Assembly: GCA_947088515.1 (NCBI GenBank) | Contig: CAMUHA010000002.1 | Coordinates: forward strand, 1-60,626 | DNA length: 60,626 bases | Reading direction: 5' to 3' | Source of the DNA: an uncultured bacterium | Lineage (GTDB): Bacteria > Bacillota > Clostridia > Lachnospirales > Lachnospiraceae | In this document: positions 15,762 to 24,417 of the stretch, in pieces | Layout: every line of letters begins with the position of its first letter | How positions within the stretch are numbered: position 1 is the first letter of the stretch | Notes under the pieces: model-generated | The model's database searches: none | Told to the model about the DNA's origin: nothing | The model's input: only the letters and a program-made list of their open reading frames with translations | Program-made: the position numbers and the translations under genes

Positions 15762-18430
15762 GAGTTTTGCTTTCTTACACTCTAAGCGCCATCAGAAAAA
15801 ACAGGCATACATCCCTGTCTATTATGGCGGCTGTTTTGCTGTCATCTACTCTGTTATGTGCCATGTGCACTTTTGGCTATACCCAGCTTATGTGGCATAT
15901 TGAGATTGAGGAGTACCAAAATGGACAATGGCATGGGGAGCTGGGCGGAGAAATTTCCCAGGAAAAGCTTGCCATTGTGGATAATCACCTGTATGTGGAC
16001 AAAACCATGGTAAAGGGGCCTTTTTCCTATTTGAAGCTTTCAGAAGAAAGCCAGCTTCCCTATCTGATTTTGAGGGATGCAGATGAAAACTACTGGAATC
16101 TTATGGGGGAGAAAAATGCAGTCATAGAAGGACGCCCGCCCAAAGCGCAAGGGGAGATTGTGGTGTCAAAGTCATTTTTTGAACAAAATCCTGCATATCA
16201 AATTGGAGATACCATCACGTTTCCTGAAGGAGAGAGGCGCCTGGGGGAAGAGGCGCTTGATATTGCACAGGCTAAACGGGAAGAAGAAACCTTTTGTCAG
16301 ACGGGGGAGAAGCAGGTTACGCTGGTAGGAAGCCTTGATGTGACAACCAGTACTTCCGTACAGGGCTATTATGCCATGGGATATATGGAAAGAGAAAGCA
16401 TTCCAAAGGGAGAGGAACTGGTAGTTTATGTAAAGTTTACCGATATCCGTAAAACCTATGAACTGATGCCTCAGATTGCAGATGCAATAGGGATTGAAAA
16501 GGATGAATATGGCAAATATAAAAACCATTTCCAGTATCATACAATGCTTTTGGCAGAAAATTTTGTTTTTCCTCCTGAAAGGGAAATAAGCATAGAACAG
16601 CTGGGCGGTCCGCTGGTCTATGGCATTCTTGTTTTGCTTGCAGCAGGAGCCTTTGTGATGATTATTCATGGCGCTTTTCAGGTATCTGCCTCTGGGCGCA
16701 TGAAACAGCTGGGAATGTTCCGCTCTGTAGGGGCAACGCCTGGACAGATAGCAGCATCCATTCTCATGGAAGGGGTTATACTCTCGGCGGTTCCCATTTT
16801 GTTAAGTATCGGCATTGGCTATTTATTTACGGTGGCTGTTATGGGTGTTTACACAAATATTGCAGGAGAAATGCTATATTTTCCTGTTACAGTGCGTTTT
16901 TCACCGTTTTTGGCATTTGTCTCCGGGTGCCTTTCTTTTTTGACTGTGCTGACAGCTGCTTTGTTTCCGGCGCTGCGGATTGCAAAGCTGTCACCGATAG
17001 AAGCCATACGGATGCAGGAGGGGGCAGGCGGATATTTTAAGCAAAAACAAAAACCGCGCAGATATTTTATTTTCCGCAGACTTTCAGGCCCTTTGGGGGA
17101 TCTGGCAGGAGCGTCCCACTTTGCAAACAGAAGAGGCTTCCGGGCAAGTGTACTGTCGCTAAGTTTATGTCTGATGCTGCTTACCGGTTTTTTTACTTTC
17201 ATGTACCTGAATGATTTTTTAAGCAGACGAAATGAAAAGGCAAGTTATCATAATATTTATGTGCGTCTTGATATGACAATGGAGACGGATGGGGAATTTC
17301 TATCTAAGGTTCTTGAGGTTCCAGGGGAAGAGGATAGTATTTATTACAGCGTTTCCAGAATGGCAGCCTGGGTTTCTCCGGAAAAAGAGTCAGAAGCGTT
17401 TCGGGAAAGAGGCGGATTTGAGGAGCTTGATTTGAACCGGTGGGCGCTGGTAAAACGGGATGGAAAATATAGAATACGCACCTATCTGTATGGAATACAG
17501 GATGAAAAATTTGACGAATACTGCCGACTTTGCGGATGCGATCCGGCAGAGTATTATGACACAGAAAATATCAGGGCATTAGCGGTAAGCAGCGCGCCCC
17601 TTTACCCGGATGTGGTAAATAACAGCCAGAAATCGGAACTTTCATATCCGCATTTGAATCTTCTGGAAGGAGAGACGATTGTTGCAGAAGAAAAAAGTGA
17701 AGATGATGTGGAGTCTGATTATTCAGTTCCCATACAGATTGGAAAAGTGGCGGATAAGGAGCTTAATCTTAGTGATGTGAGGAATAATTATACCATCAAC
17801 TTTTATATGCCTCTTACTGTATACTATTCCATTGCCGGAGCGCTTTCGCCAGACCGGGGAGGACATTATGATACGTATATAAAAATAAAAACTCTGCCGG
17901 AAGATGATTTGGAAGTGACGAAGCAGGTGAGGGAATTATGTAACTCTGTAATGGCATCAGAAGATGTCACCATCATCAGCAGGGCGGAGGCGGAACAGAA
18001 TGAAGCGGCAGGAATGCGAGCCATGGAAGCTGTAGTAAACTGTATCGGCCTTTTGCTGGTGCTGATTGGCGTATCTAATACATTATCGGCGGTTTCCCAT
18101 GCGATGATGCGCCGTCGCCGGGAGTTTGCCATGCTCCGTTCTGTGGGAATGGACAGCCGCAAAGTTGGACAGCTGCTTTTGCTGGAGGGAATACGGATGG
18201 CGCTTACTCCGGCGCTTATTGCCCTGCCGTCTGTATTTATACTGCTTTCTCTCTTGATGAAAATCGTGGATGTGACCTGGATGGAAATGCTGCCCTTTAT
18301 GCCCTGGGGAAAAATTCTGCTTAGTATAGCGGCGGTCATGATGGCAGTAATAATATCTTATCTGCTCTCTTCAGGCAGAATAAAAAAGGATACTATCATT
18401 GACGCTGTGCGGGATGAAAATATGGGATAA
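15758..18430 (+). CDS. FtsX-family ABC transporter permease
   Basis: An 890-residue permease with an N-terminal membrane segment (about 17-42), a large extracellular domain (about 45-285), three segments with the FtsX core (about 295-415), a second MacB-like extracellular region (about 480-740) and three final segments (about 755-885). Two FtsX repeats are marked by QLGMFRSVGAT and REFAMLRSVGMD. Together with the ATPase it would export or dislodge a membrane-active compound, and by analogy with BceAB-type systems may act as co-sensor for the kinase. Substrate unknown. Confidence 0.9.
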   Translation: MRVLLSYTLSAIRKNRHTSLSIMAAVLLSSTLLCAMCTFGYTQLMWHIEIEEYQNGQWHGELGGEISQEKLAIVDNHLYVDKTMVKGPFSYLKLSEESQLPYLILRDADENYWNLMGEKNAVIEGRPPKAQGEIVVSKSFFEQNPAYQIGDTITFPEGERRLGEEALDIAQAKREEETFCQTGEKQVTLVGSLDVTTSTSVQGYYAMGYMERESIPKGEELVVYVKFTDIRKTYELMPQIADAIGIEKDEYGKYKNHFQYHTMLLAENFVFPPEREISIEQLGGPLVYGILVLLAAGAFVMIIHGAFQVSASGRMKQLGMFRSVGATPGQIAASILMEGVILSAVPILLSIGIGYLFTVAVMGVYTNIAGEMLYFPVTVRFSPFLAFVSGCLSFLTVLTAALFPALRIAKLSPIEAIRMQEGAGGYFKQKQKPRRYFIFRRLSGPLGDLAGASHFANRRGFRASVLSLSLCLMLLTGFFTFMYLNDFLSRRNEKASYHNIYVRLDMTMETDGEFLSKVLEVPGEEDSIYYSVSRMAAWVSPEKESEAFRERGGFEELDLNRWALVKRDGKYRIRTYLYGIQDEKFDEYCRLCGCDPAEYYDTENIRALAVSSAPLYPDVVNNSQKSELSYPHLNLLEGETIVAEEKSEDDVESDYSVPIQIGKVADKELNLSDVRNNYTINFYMPLTVYYSIAGALSPDRGGHYDTYIKIKTLPEDDLEVTKQVRELCNSVMASEDVTIISRAEAEQNEAAGMRAMEAVVNCIGLLLVLIGVSNTLSAVSHAMMRRRREFAMLRSVGMDSRKVGQLLLLEGIRMALTPALIALPSVFILLSLLMKIVDVTWMEMLPFMPWGKILLSIAAVMMAVIISYLLSSGRIKKDTIIDAVRDENMG

Positions 18431-18435
18431 AAAGT

Positions 18436-18472
18436 CCCCTCTAAGAGATGAATACGCCATCTTTTAGAGGGG
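18436..18472 (-). terminator. Intrinsic terminator between convergent genes
   Basis: A 15-bp stem (18436-18450 with 18458-18472, one G-U) with a 7-nt loop. On the minus strand it is followed by ACTTTTTATC, so it mainly terminates the 18484-19341 gene. Confidence 0.75.
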
Positions 18473-18483
18473 CATGTGTTTGT

Positions 18484-19341
18484 CTACCAAAGGGATTCGG
18501 TATCTTCCATTTGTGAAAAATCAATGGTGTCATCCCACAAAAATTCCAGATACAGTCTTGCAGTGTCAAATCTTTCAGAAGAAGTGACAATCCCAAATAT
18601 TGGAATTACATGAAAATATGAATTGCTCTTTACCGCAAAGGGAGAGTCGGCCATATAAATGCCTACAGGCACAGGCTCTTCCATATTTTCAGGGTGTCTG
18701 TGCTTTTCCGCTTCGGCGGCAATGCCTTCCGGCGTGCGGTCATCGTAAGGCGTTACAAGCTCCGGGCAGATATAATCAGAATCTTCTTCCATTTTACGGA
18801 TTTCTGCATATTCAATATAGTAAAGATTATCTTTGTGCCGGGCAAGCTCTTCCTCGGTCAGAACATTTCTAAGGTCACAGAACATTTGGTTATAGGAATA
18901 ATTATTGAACATTTCCGAGTCAAAAACCACTGCGTCCAGATCACGGGTCTGGATCATGGCAACGATTTTTTGTCCGGTTGCCATTTCATATTCCGTGTGG
19001 TTGTCCAGGGACATTGTGGAAGAGGTATCAATAAAACATTCATATTTTTCTGTATCCAGTCCTGCATATTCCGCGAAAGCCGCTTCAATGCTCTGGGAGG
19101 AGAGACCATAGGCATTTAGCATAATTCCGTTAAAAATGTAATCCTTGGCAGTGACAACATTGTGTATCAGCGAAATGGTCATAAATGCGATGAACACAGC
19201 CGCCAGGGTATGATACCTGTAGTAGTCCCAAAAATACTGCAGCTTCCCCTTTGTGGTCATGTCCTTTGTTTTTCTCTGCTGTTCCCTGATTTCATCATTT
19301 ACGCCCCGGTATTCACGGGGCTTTTTTTCTTTTTTATTCAT
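18484..19341 (-). CDS. Single-pass membrane protein, hypothetical
   Basis: A 285-residue protein: a charged cytoplasmic N-terminus (KKEKKPREYRG, then EIREQQRKTKD), one membrane segment (about 45-65, YHTLAAVFIAFMTISLIHNV), and a roughly 215-residue extracytoplasmic domain containing SPFAVKSNSYFHVIPIFGIV, weakly reminiscent of solute-binding-like folds. I do not recognise a named family. ATG 19341 follows GGAGG; an upstream ATG at 19401 lies near the promoter and was rejected. It has its own promoter (19397-19425) and terminator. Confidence 0.7.
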   Translation of the reverse strand: MNKKEKKPREYRGVNDEIREQQRKTKDMTTKGKLQYFWDYYRYHTLAAVFIAFMTISLIHNVVTAKDYIFNGIMLNAYGLSSQSIEAAFAEYAGLDTEKYECFIDTSSTMSLDNHTEYEMATGQKIVAMIQTRDLDAVVFDSEMFNNYSYNQMFCDLRNVLTEEELARHKDNLYYIEYAEIRKMEEDSDYICPELVTPYDDRTPEGIAAEAEKHRHPENMEEPVPVGIYMADSPFAVKSNSYFHVIPIFGIVTSSERFDTARLYLEFLWDDTIDFSQMEDTESLW

Positions 19342-19396
19342 TACAATCCTCCATGTCGGAGCATTTTTGCGCTCCGCCTTTCCGGCCATAGTTACT

Positions 19397-19425
19397 ATCA
19401 TAGCGATTTTGTAAAATCATGTCAA
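19397..19425 (-). promoter_or_regulatory. Promoter with an inverted repeat in the spacer
   Basis: On the minus strand TTGACA (19425-19420) and TATGAT (19402-19397) are 17 bp apart. The spacer contains GATTTT-GT-AAAATC (19405-19418), a dyad that would let a repressor block RNA polymerase. Two further GTAAAAT copies 11 bp apart lie at 19457 and 19468. Confidence 0.7.
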
Positions 19426-19593
19426 CGCATGGGAGCGGATATTCTATAAAAAGATGGTAAAATTTTTGTAAAATTTGGGGAAAGACGGAAAAAGCGGGAT
19501 TGATATGTCTTGCAAGTTTGAGAAAAATATAATATCATAATGTAAATATCTATCTGCCCGTCAGGGACCATAAAAAACATTTTGGAGGAAAGT

Positions 19594-20088
19594 ATGAACG
19601 AAACATATGTAGAATGGATGATTAAAAGAAAAACTCCGGCGTATTTAACGCTCCTTAAAATCCTGTCAATGATGCTCTGCGGCGGTTTTTTGTTTCTGGG
19701 ACTTATATTTATGCCGGCGTTTTTAATCGGAATTGCAATCGGCATTGGCGCTTACTTTATCAATCTGAATGCTGATTTGGAGTATGAGTATCTTTATGTG
19801 GACAAGGAGCTTACCATTGACAAGGTAATGGCCAAGAGCAGACGTAAACGGGTTGCGGTTTTTGATTTGGGTCAGATGGAGATTGTAGCGCCCATTAAAT
19901 CCTGGCATCTTGACAATTTCAAGAACAGAAATGATAAAACCGTGGACTACAGTTCCGGCGAGGAGAAGCAGCCGGATACCAGATATGTGTTTTTTTATGA
20001 TGGAAAACAGAGAGTCATTTTCGAGCCAAATGCCGAGATGATTAATGCTATGCAGACAGTAGCTCCCAGAAAAGTATTCAAAGATTAA
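19594..20088 (+). CDS. DUF6106-like two-span membrane protein, hypothetical
   Basis: A 164-residue protein with a hydrophobic hairpin (about 20-55, LLKILSMMLCGGFLFLGLIF then FLIGIAIGIGAYF) and a cytoplasmic C-terminal domain containing LEYEYLYVDKELTIDKV and RVAVFDLGQMEIVAP. It is reminiscent of DUF6106 proteins found near guaB in related bacteria, an association from memory. ATG 19594 follows GGAGG (19584-19588); the earlier TTG overlaps that site. It lies 138 nt upstream of guaB and may be cotranscribed with it. Function unknown. Confidence 0.75.
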   Translation: MNETYVEWMIKRKTPAYLTLLKILSMMLCGGFLFLGLIFMPAFLIGIAIGIGAYFINLNADLEYEYLYVDKELTIDKVMAKSRRKRVAVFDLGQMEIVAPIKSWHLDNFKNRNDKTVDYSSGEEKQPDTRYVFFYDGKQRVIFEPNAEMINAMQTVAPRKVFKD

Positions 20089-20110
20089 TGAAATAAGTGG
20101 AACTTGAAAA

Positions 20111-20198
20111 CAGCGTAAGCCCCATCCAGGGCCCAGAGGAAAGACTGGATGCAGAGCATACAGGATTTGCTCTGCGGGTTGAAGGCGTTGGAAGGGGC
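20111..20198 (+). ncRNA. Structured 5' leader of guaB (possible orphan cis-regulatory RNA)
   Basis: The 138-nt gap before guaB contains two perfect adjacent 7-bp hairpins: CATCCAG/CTGGATG (20123-20129 with 20145-20151) and CAGAGCA/TGCTCTG (20152-20158 with 20168-20174). They can be enclosed by either CAGCG/CGTTG (20111-20115 with 20186-20190) or GCCCC/GGGGC (20119-20123 with 20194-20198), two mutually exclusive closing helices of a three-way junction. The second ends about 20 nt before the ribosome binding site. It does not match a riboswitch class I know. Confidence 0.4.
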
Positions 20199-20226
20199 GG
20201 AGTGGAACTGGAATAAGGAGGATAAA

Positions 20227-21681
20227 ATGGGTCAGATAATTGGTGAAGGCATTACTTTTGATGATGTTTTGTTGGTACCATCCTACTCGCAAATCGTTCC
20301 TAATGAGGTCGATTTGTCAACATGGCTAACCCCTAAGATTAAGCTTAATATACCCATGATGAGTGCGGGAATGGATACCGTTACTGAGCACAGGATGGCG
20401 ATTGCCATGGCGCGGCAGGGAGGAATTGGAATTATTCACAAAAATATGTCCATTGAAGCCCAGGCAGAAGAGGTGGATAAGGTAAAAAGGTCTGAGAACG
20501 GCGTCATCACAGACCCATTTTCTTTAACCCCTGAACATACCCTGGCAGATGCAGATGCGCTTATGGCTAAATTCAGAATTTCCGGGGTGCCAGTTACAGA
20601 AGGCCGAAAACTGGTCGGAATTATCACCAACAGGGATTTAAAATTTGAAACTGACTTTACGAAAAAAATTAAAGAGTCCATGACTTCAGAAGGTCTGATT
20701 ACAGCGAAAGCAGGCATTACTCTAGATGAGGCGAAGCAGATCCTTGCAAAGGCACGAAAAGAAAAGCTTCCGATTGTGGACGACAATTATAATCTGGTAG
20801 GTCTAATTACCATAAAGGATATTGAAAAGACAATCAAGTATCCCTTATCCGCCAAGGACGCACAGGGAAGACTTTTGTGTGGAGCAGGTGTGGGAATTAC
20901 TGCAAACGTGCTGGACCGTGTTGGCGCTTTGGTAGGGGCAAAAGTAGATGTGATTGTGCTGGACAGTGCACATGGACATTCAGAAAATGTACTGCATTGT
21001 CTTCGTATGATTAAGGAAAAGTATCCTGATTTACAGGTAATTGCGGGAAATGTGGCAACCGGAGAAGGAGCGAGGGATTTAATAGAAGCTGGTGCGGATG
21101 CGGTGAAGGTAGGCATTGGGCCTGGTTCTATTTGTACCACCCGTGTGGTTGCAGGCATTGGCGTTCCCCAGATTACAGCTATTATGGACGCATATGCAGT
21201 TGCAAAGGAATATGGGATTCCTATAATTGCAGATGGGGGCATAAAATATTCCGGGGATATGACCAAGGCGATTGCCGCTGGCGGAAATGTCTGTATGATG
21301 GGAAGTATTTTTGCAGGATGTGATGAAAGTCCTGGCACTTTTGAACTTTACCAGGGGCGTAAATACAAGGTTTACAGAGGTATGGGGTCAATTGCGGCTA
21401 TGGAAAACGGCAGCAAAGACCGCTATTTCCAGGAAAATGCCAGAAAGCTTGTGCCGGAAGGCGTGGAAGGCCGTGTGGCATATAAGGGAACTGTGGAAGA
21501 TACTGTATTCCAGCTTATGGGAGGCCTGCGTTCCGGCATGGGCTACTGCGGAACGGGAACCATTGAGGAATTAAAAGAAAAAGGGAGATTTATAAAGATA
21601 TCTGCGGCTTCTTTAAAAGAAAGCCATCCCCATGATATTCATATCACCAAGGAAGCGCCAAACTATAGCGTAGACGAATAA
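20227..21681 (+). CDS. guaB: IMP dehydrogenase
   Basis: A 484-residue enzyme that oxidises IMP to XMP with NAD+, the committed step of GMP synthesis. The TIM-barrel contains the catalytic Cys in GPGSICTTR and the flap region GLRSGMGYCG. A tandem CBS regulatory module is inserted at about residues 90-205. Length is usual for the family. ATG 20227 follows AAGGAGG; the in-frame ATG at 20149 lies inside the structured leader. A GGDEF-EAL gene that uses GTP as substrate follows 22 nt downstream. Confidence 0.95.
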   Translation: MGQIIGEGITFDDVLLVPSYSQIVPNEVDLSTWLTPKIKLNIPMMSAGMDTVTEHRMAIAMARQGGIGIIHKNMSIEAQAEEVDKVKRSENGVITDPFSLTPEHTLADADALMAKFRISGVPVTEGRKLVGIITNRDLKFETDFTKKIKESMTSEGLITAKAGITLDEAKQILAKARKEKLPIVDDNYNLVGLITIKDIEKTIKYPLSAKDAQGRLLCGAGVGITANVLDRVGALVGAKVDVIVLDSAHGHSENVLHCLRMIKEKYPDLQVIAGNVATGEGARDLIEAGADAVKVGIGPGSICTTRVVAGIGVPQITAIMDAYAVAKEYGIPIIADGGIKYSGDMTKAIAAGGNVCMMGSIFAGCDESPGTFELYQGRKYKVYRGMGSIAAMENGSKDRYFQENARKLVPEGVEGRVAYKGTVEDTVFQLMGGLRSGMGYCGTGTIEELKEKGRFIKISAASLKESHPHDIHITKEAPNYSVDE

Positions 21682-21703
21682 AGGTATAAGGAGAAGGCTT
21701 ATT

Positions 21704-24397
21704 ATGAATGACCTGGAGGATCTGCTTTACGGGCAGGAGGAAGAGACATTACTAAGCAGCCTTGTTAAAGGAAGGGAACTGGAAAAATGGCAGCATTATT
21801 TTTGTAATATTGCAAACATATTTATATGCTGCGTGGATAGTCAGGGAAATCCCCTTACCAGCTTTGGAGGCAAGATAGAGGAAGCTGACAAAGTAAAGAA
21901 GACCATAGACGGGGAGCAGTTTCAAAATATGCTGCTCCGTGTCTGTGAAAGTACACTTGAGGACCAGGCTGTTGAGACAACCGCTTATCCCAATGTGCGG
22001 TTGGCGTTGATATCGGGCCGGGTGCAGGGGAAGGCAGTCATCAACTGGCTTGTCTGTGGTGTGCTGGATGATGTGAAAGATACGGAAGATTATGAAAATC
22101 CCCCGCTTGAGGGAATTACCAATGTGATAAGTGAAAGGCAGTTCTTAAAAACAATAGATACCTTAAGGGATATTTCAGATGAACTCCTTTCCTATAAATA
22201 TGCAAAGGTCAGTGCAGATATGGCAGGCAGAAGAAGCCGCCTTTCTGAAAAGGAAATGGCAGCGGGGCAGAAACGTGCGGAGGCGCTTACAGAGGCGATA
22301 CAATTTCTTGAAAGCGGGGAGCCTACAGAAATTATAATCGGTAAGCTGCTTAGCCTGGTGGGAGAACTGCTGGACCTAAGCACAGCGGCAGTTTACCGGA
22401 TATCAAAAAGCGGTCAGTATCCTCATATTGTGTCTAAATGGTGTAAAAAGAAAACCGTATGGGAATTTGAAACATTTACAGATATTTCTCTTTTGCGCAC
22501 CGAAAAGACGCTGGTGCTTTCAGCCGCTTCCATGAAAAATGTCGGTGAAAAGGAAGAACTGGAGGCTTTGGGGCTTAAAGCAGTTATTATAATACCTGTT
22601 TTGGCAGATAATCTGGAAAATCTGCGGGTGTGCTTTGGGGAAATTACAAAAGAGCGGACTTGGACGCTGGGAGAAATTAAGTTTTTAAATGATGCTGTTA
22701 GAATTTTACAGAGCATTCTTACAAGACGCGCCCAAAAGGACGCGCTTTCCAATATAAATTTGTCTCTGGAAAACATGTTGGACCATGTGAAAAGTGCGGT
22801 ATATGTAAAAAACACCGCTACAGGGGAAATGTTGTTTGCCAACCGGAGTATGCGTCGTATCTTTAGGGAAGAGATGGAAAATAAAACCATAAATTCCATT
22901 CTTGATGGATGGTTGCATGCAGATGACGCCTGCCGTGAAGTGTTTGACTCCCAAAAAGAGCGATGGTTTGACTTTTACCACACAAGGATAAAATGGGGAG
23001 ATGGCGGAAATGCTCTTTTATGTGTGCTTTATGACATTACAGAAAGAAAAAACCATCAAAAACAGTTGGAAAAGCAGGTGCGCATTGATTTCCTGACAGG
23101 TCTTTATAATCGTATGGGGTGTGAAGATGACCTTGCCAGATATGTGGAAGAGGCATCAGCCCAGGGCCGTAAGGGAATGCTGCTTTATATGGACCTGGAT
23201 AACTTTAAACATATCAATGACGGGTTGGGACATCAGTACGGAGATGTACTGTTAAAGGCCATTTCCCACAGCCTTAAGCAGGTGGAAGGAATTGAAGATT
23301 GCTGCTACCGGATGGGCGGAGATGAGTTTGTAATTATTGTGCCGCCGGATAAATATGAACAGCTGGATAAAATTACTGCATCTATAGAGAGTATTTTTGC
23401 AAAGCCCTGGTTTTTAAAAGACGCTGATTATTACTGTACCATGAGCATGGGAGCGGTAGAGTTTCCCACAGAGGGCAGCGAAGTTCATGAGCTGGTAAAA
23501 AAAGCGGATATTGCCATGTATGAGGCCAAGAAGGGCGGAAAGAACAGAACTGCCCGTTATTCTGCGGATATGGATGCCCGCTCAGGTAAACGCCTTGACA
23601 TGGAAAAGAATATGCGGGATGCTACGGTTAAAGGATACCAGGAATTTAAGGTTTACTATCAACCGATTATTGATATACATGGAAAAAATTATTCCTGTAT
23701 AGGAGCGGAAGCCTTGATACGCTGGAATAATGCAGAAATGGGATATATGTCACCGGCAGAATTTATACCGCTTGCGGAATATTTGGGGCTGATTAATCCC
23801 ATTGGCGCTTATGTGCTGCAGGAAGCCTGTAAAAATTGCAGAAGGTGGAACCGGAGCGGCCATCCGGAGTACAAAGTCAATGTAAATCTTTCAGTAGTCC
23901 AGCTTTTACAGACGGATATTGTGGAAACAATAGAAAAGGTTATCAAAGATACAGGAATAACGCCCCATAATCTTATGCTTGAAGTGACAGAGGACCTGGC
24001 GATAAACGATATGGAGCATATGAAAGAAATTTTGTCAGGGATTAAGAAGCTGGGTGTGCAGATTGCGCTGGATGATTTTGGAACCGGCTATTCTTCTTTA
24101 AACCATATCAGGGAATTTCCGCTGGATTTGATTAAAGTGGACCAGAGCTTTGTTAAGGACCTGGACAGAGATGCGTATGCCAGGTCATTTATCAGGATGG
24201 TAGGGGATTTGGCGGAAAATCTTGATGTCCAATTGTGTGTGGAAGGCGTGGAGACAAAAGGACAGCTTGAGATTTTATCGGAAATGGGCGTTGGACAGGT
24301 ACAGGGATTTTATTTTGACCGGCCCATGTCCTTTAGGGCATTTGAAAAAAAATATGCACAGAAGAACAAAAAGGAGGTATGGCCTCAGCGCAGATGA
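21704..24397 (+). CDS. Cyclic-di-GMP turnover protein with sensor, GAF, PAS, GGDEF and EAL domains
   Basis: An 897-residue cytoplasmic protein with no membrane segment. Domains in order: a PocR-like ligand-binding domain (about 15-130), a GAF-like domain (about 195-340), a PAS-like segment (about 355-447), GGDEF (about 458-620, intact GGDEF at 538-542) and EAL (about 640-890, EAL at 669-671, DDFGTGYS present). The inhibitory RxxD site before GGDEF is not conserved (GIED). Both active-site motifs look intact, so it may make and break c-di-GMP depending on the bound signal. It lies in one direction with guaB and glnS. Confidence 0.88.
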   Translation: MNDLEDLLYGQEEETLLSSLVKGRELEKWQHYFCNIANIFICCVDSQGNPLTSFGGKIEEADKVKKTIDGEQFQNMLLRVCESTLEDQAVETTAYPNVRLALISGRVQGKAVINWLVCGVLDDVKDTEDYENPPLEGITNVISERQFLKTIDTLRDISDELLSYKYAKVSADMAGRRSRLSEKEMAAGQKRAEALTEAIQFLESGEPTEIIIGKLLSLVGELLDLSTAAVYRISKSGQYPHIVSKWCKKKTVWEFETFTDISLLRTEKTLVLSAASMKNVGEKEELEALGLKAVIIIPVLADNLENLRVCFGEITKERTWTLGEIKFLNDAVRILQSILTRRAQKDALSNINLSLENMLDHVKSAVYVKNTATGEMLFANRSMRRIFREEMENKTINSILDGWLHADDACREVFDSQKERWFDFYHTRIKWGDGGNALLCVLYDITERKNHQKQLEKQVRIDFLTGLYNRMGCEDDLARYVEEASAQGRKGMLLYMDLDNFKHINDGLGHQYGDVLLKAISHSLKQVEGIEDCCYRMGGDEFVIIVPPDKYEQLDKITASIESIFAKPWFLKDADYYCTMSMGAVEFPTEGSEVHELVKKADIAMYEAKKGGKNRTARYSADMDARSGKRLDMEKNMRDATVKGYQEFKVYYQPIIDIHGKNYSCIGAEALIRWNNAEMGYMSPAEFIPLAEYLGLINPIGAYVLQEACKNCRRWNRSGHPEYKVNVNLSVVQLLQTDIVETIEKVIKDTGITPHNLMLEVTEDLAINDMEHMKEILSGIKKLGVQIALDDFGTGYSSLNHIREFPLDLIKVDQSFVKDLDRDAYARSFIRMVGDLAENLDVQLCVEGVETKGQLEILSEMGVGQVQGFYFDRPMSFRAFEKKYAQKNKKEVWPQRR

Positions 24398-24417
24398 GTT
24401 GGAGAGGCTGAAAAGAT

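Noticed and set aside
20089..20226. Known purine or c-di-GMP riboswitch before guaB or the GGDEF-EAL gene
   Set aside because: The conserved core nucleotides of the purine and GEMM classes are not present; only generic helices are seen, so it is reported as an unassigned leader.
24398..24417. T-box or other aminoacyl-tRNA-sensing leader for glnS
   Set aside because: Only 20 nt separate glnS from the previous gene, leaving no room for such a structure.
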